From contig CAJJPZ010000016.1 in the NCBI GenBank assembly GCA_905193765.1, forward strand, positions 1 to 23,602: DNA of 23,602 nucleotides, written 5' to 3'. Shown here one piece after another: positions 23,166 through 23,602 of the stretch (positions within the stretch are counted from its first letter, which is position 1; every line of letters begins with the position of its first letter). This DNA comes from an uncultured Eubacterium sp. GTDB taxonomy: Bacteria; Bacillota; Clostridia; Peptostreptococcales; Anaerovoracaceae. Under the pieces are notes generated by a model that saw only the letters and a program-made list of their open reading frames with translations, was not told where the DNA came from and did no database searches. The position numbers and the translations under genes are program-made.

Positions 23166-23602
23166 CTACCTCACTTTGTCCTGCTTCTCCATCATACCGT
23201 ATTTTATCTTTATCCTGTCCAGCTTGTCCATGATCGGTACCGTCAGGAAGAACAGTGTCACGAATACCGCCGCTCCGTGTATCAGGTTCACAGGCAGCCC
23301 GGCGAGATATACCGTCGCAGCCGATGCTCCGCTTACAGCTGTCGTCATCGTGAACAGCGTGCAGGTATCCAGTATCGGTCCCACTATCACGACTATCACC
23401 AAAAATCCGAACAGCGATACCGGCAGCCTCTGCAGTATTTTCTTCAGTGACCTTCCGCCGCTGAAACCTGACGGAAGTCCTGCTTCCGCTTTCACCGGTC
23501 CCTTGCCTGACAGCAGTCCGAATATGAATCCCGCTATGCCGAAGGCGAACATCTGCCACGGCGTCCACGGCCCCTGTCCGAAAACGAAATTGCTGACAAA
23601 AG
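23166..23602 (-). CDS. ECF transporter S component (substrate-binding), 5' end outside window
   Basis: The frame is open to the window edge and gives 144 residues. It includes FVFGQGPWTPWQMFAFGIAGFIFG near the visible start, a motif typical of one group of ECF S components, and further hydrophobic helices (SLFGFLVIVVIVGPILDTCTLF, then AATVYLAGLPVNLIHGAAVFVTLFF). An ATG at 23550-23552 is internal: the GPWTPWQ motif precedes it, so the true start is upstream. The substrate cannot be read from sequence; cobalamin or another vitamin is suggested only by the neighbours. The stop is TAG (23166-23168), in frame with ecfT. Confidence 0.82.
   Translation of the reverse strand, partial: FVSNFVFGQGPWTPWQMFAFGIAGFIFGLLSGKGPVKAEAGLPSGFSGGRSLKKILQRLPVSLFGFLVIVVIVGPILDTCTLFTMTTAVSGASAATVYLAGLPVNLIHGAAVFVTLFFLTVPIMDKLDRIKIKYGMMEKQDKVR

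Noticed and set aside
1..23602. CRISPR arrays, rRNA genes or insertion sequences
   Set aside because: No regularly spaced repeats, rRNA-like stretches or transposase-like frames were seen on either strand.

Overview
This window looks like part of the chromosome of an anaerobic Gram-positive bacterium of the Clostridia type that decodes UAG as pyrrolysine (Pyl) and demethylates methylamines. The reasons are strong AGGAG-type ribosome binding sites, surface proteins with C-terminal anchor tails, an ECF vitamin-type transporter, sigma-54 activators, corrinoid methyltransferases with DUF4445/ASKHA activators, and a tRNA-Pyl of the bacterial type. The species cannot be named from the sequence. Nearly every gene is on the minus strand. 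The exceptions are a 24-codon gene end at the left edge and a PocR/AraC-type regulator (335-1537).

Right-to-middle on the minus strand (16159-8330): a sigma-54 activator (16159-14747) ends at a strong terminator. Next comes a sigma-54 promoter (14549-14563) with a candidate enhancer (14608-14623), driving mtbC (corrinoid protein), mtbB (dimethylamine methyltransferase with an in-frame UAG = Pyl352), a BCCT-family transporter, a second PAS/sigma-54 activator, and a small MetH-activation-like protein. Middle-to-left (8197-1529): a second sigma-54 promoter with a near-identical enhancer motif drives mttB (trimethylamine methyltransferase, UAG = Pyl331), mttC, a second MetH-activation-like protein and a RamA-like corrinoid activator. 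Then follow pylT (tRNA-Pyl, anticodon CUA), pylB and pylC. The substrate enzymes, the repair system for the corrinoid, the UAG-reading tRNA and two of the three Pyl biosynthesis enzymes therefore sit in one apparent transcription unit. pylD and the pyrrolysyl-tRNA synthetase (pylS or pylSc/pylSn) are not in the window, nor are mtmB or the second methyltransferase that passes the methyl group to tetrahydrofolate.

Right end (16386-23602, minus strand): an ECF transporter S component (5' end outside the window), EcfT, a cell-wall-anchored DUF4430-like protein and a secreted beta-propeller/FN3 protein form one apparent operon ending at a strong terminator. A separately promoted 895-residue thioester-like/CnaB/VaFE surface protein follows. 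A corrinoid or vitamin uptake role for the ECF cluster is attractive beside corrinoid-dependent enzymes, but it is inference.

The most unusual signals concern UAG. Besides the two internal Pyl codons, 4 of 19 visible gene ends use UAG: pylB (UAG followed directly by UGA), mttB (readthrough adds 19 residues), the second sigma-54 activator (readthrough adds 8) and ecfS. The ecfS UAG is in frame with ecfT only four codons ahead, so readthrough would make an S-T fusion transporter protein.
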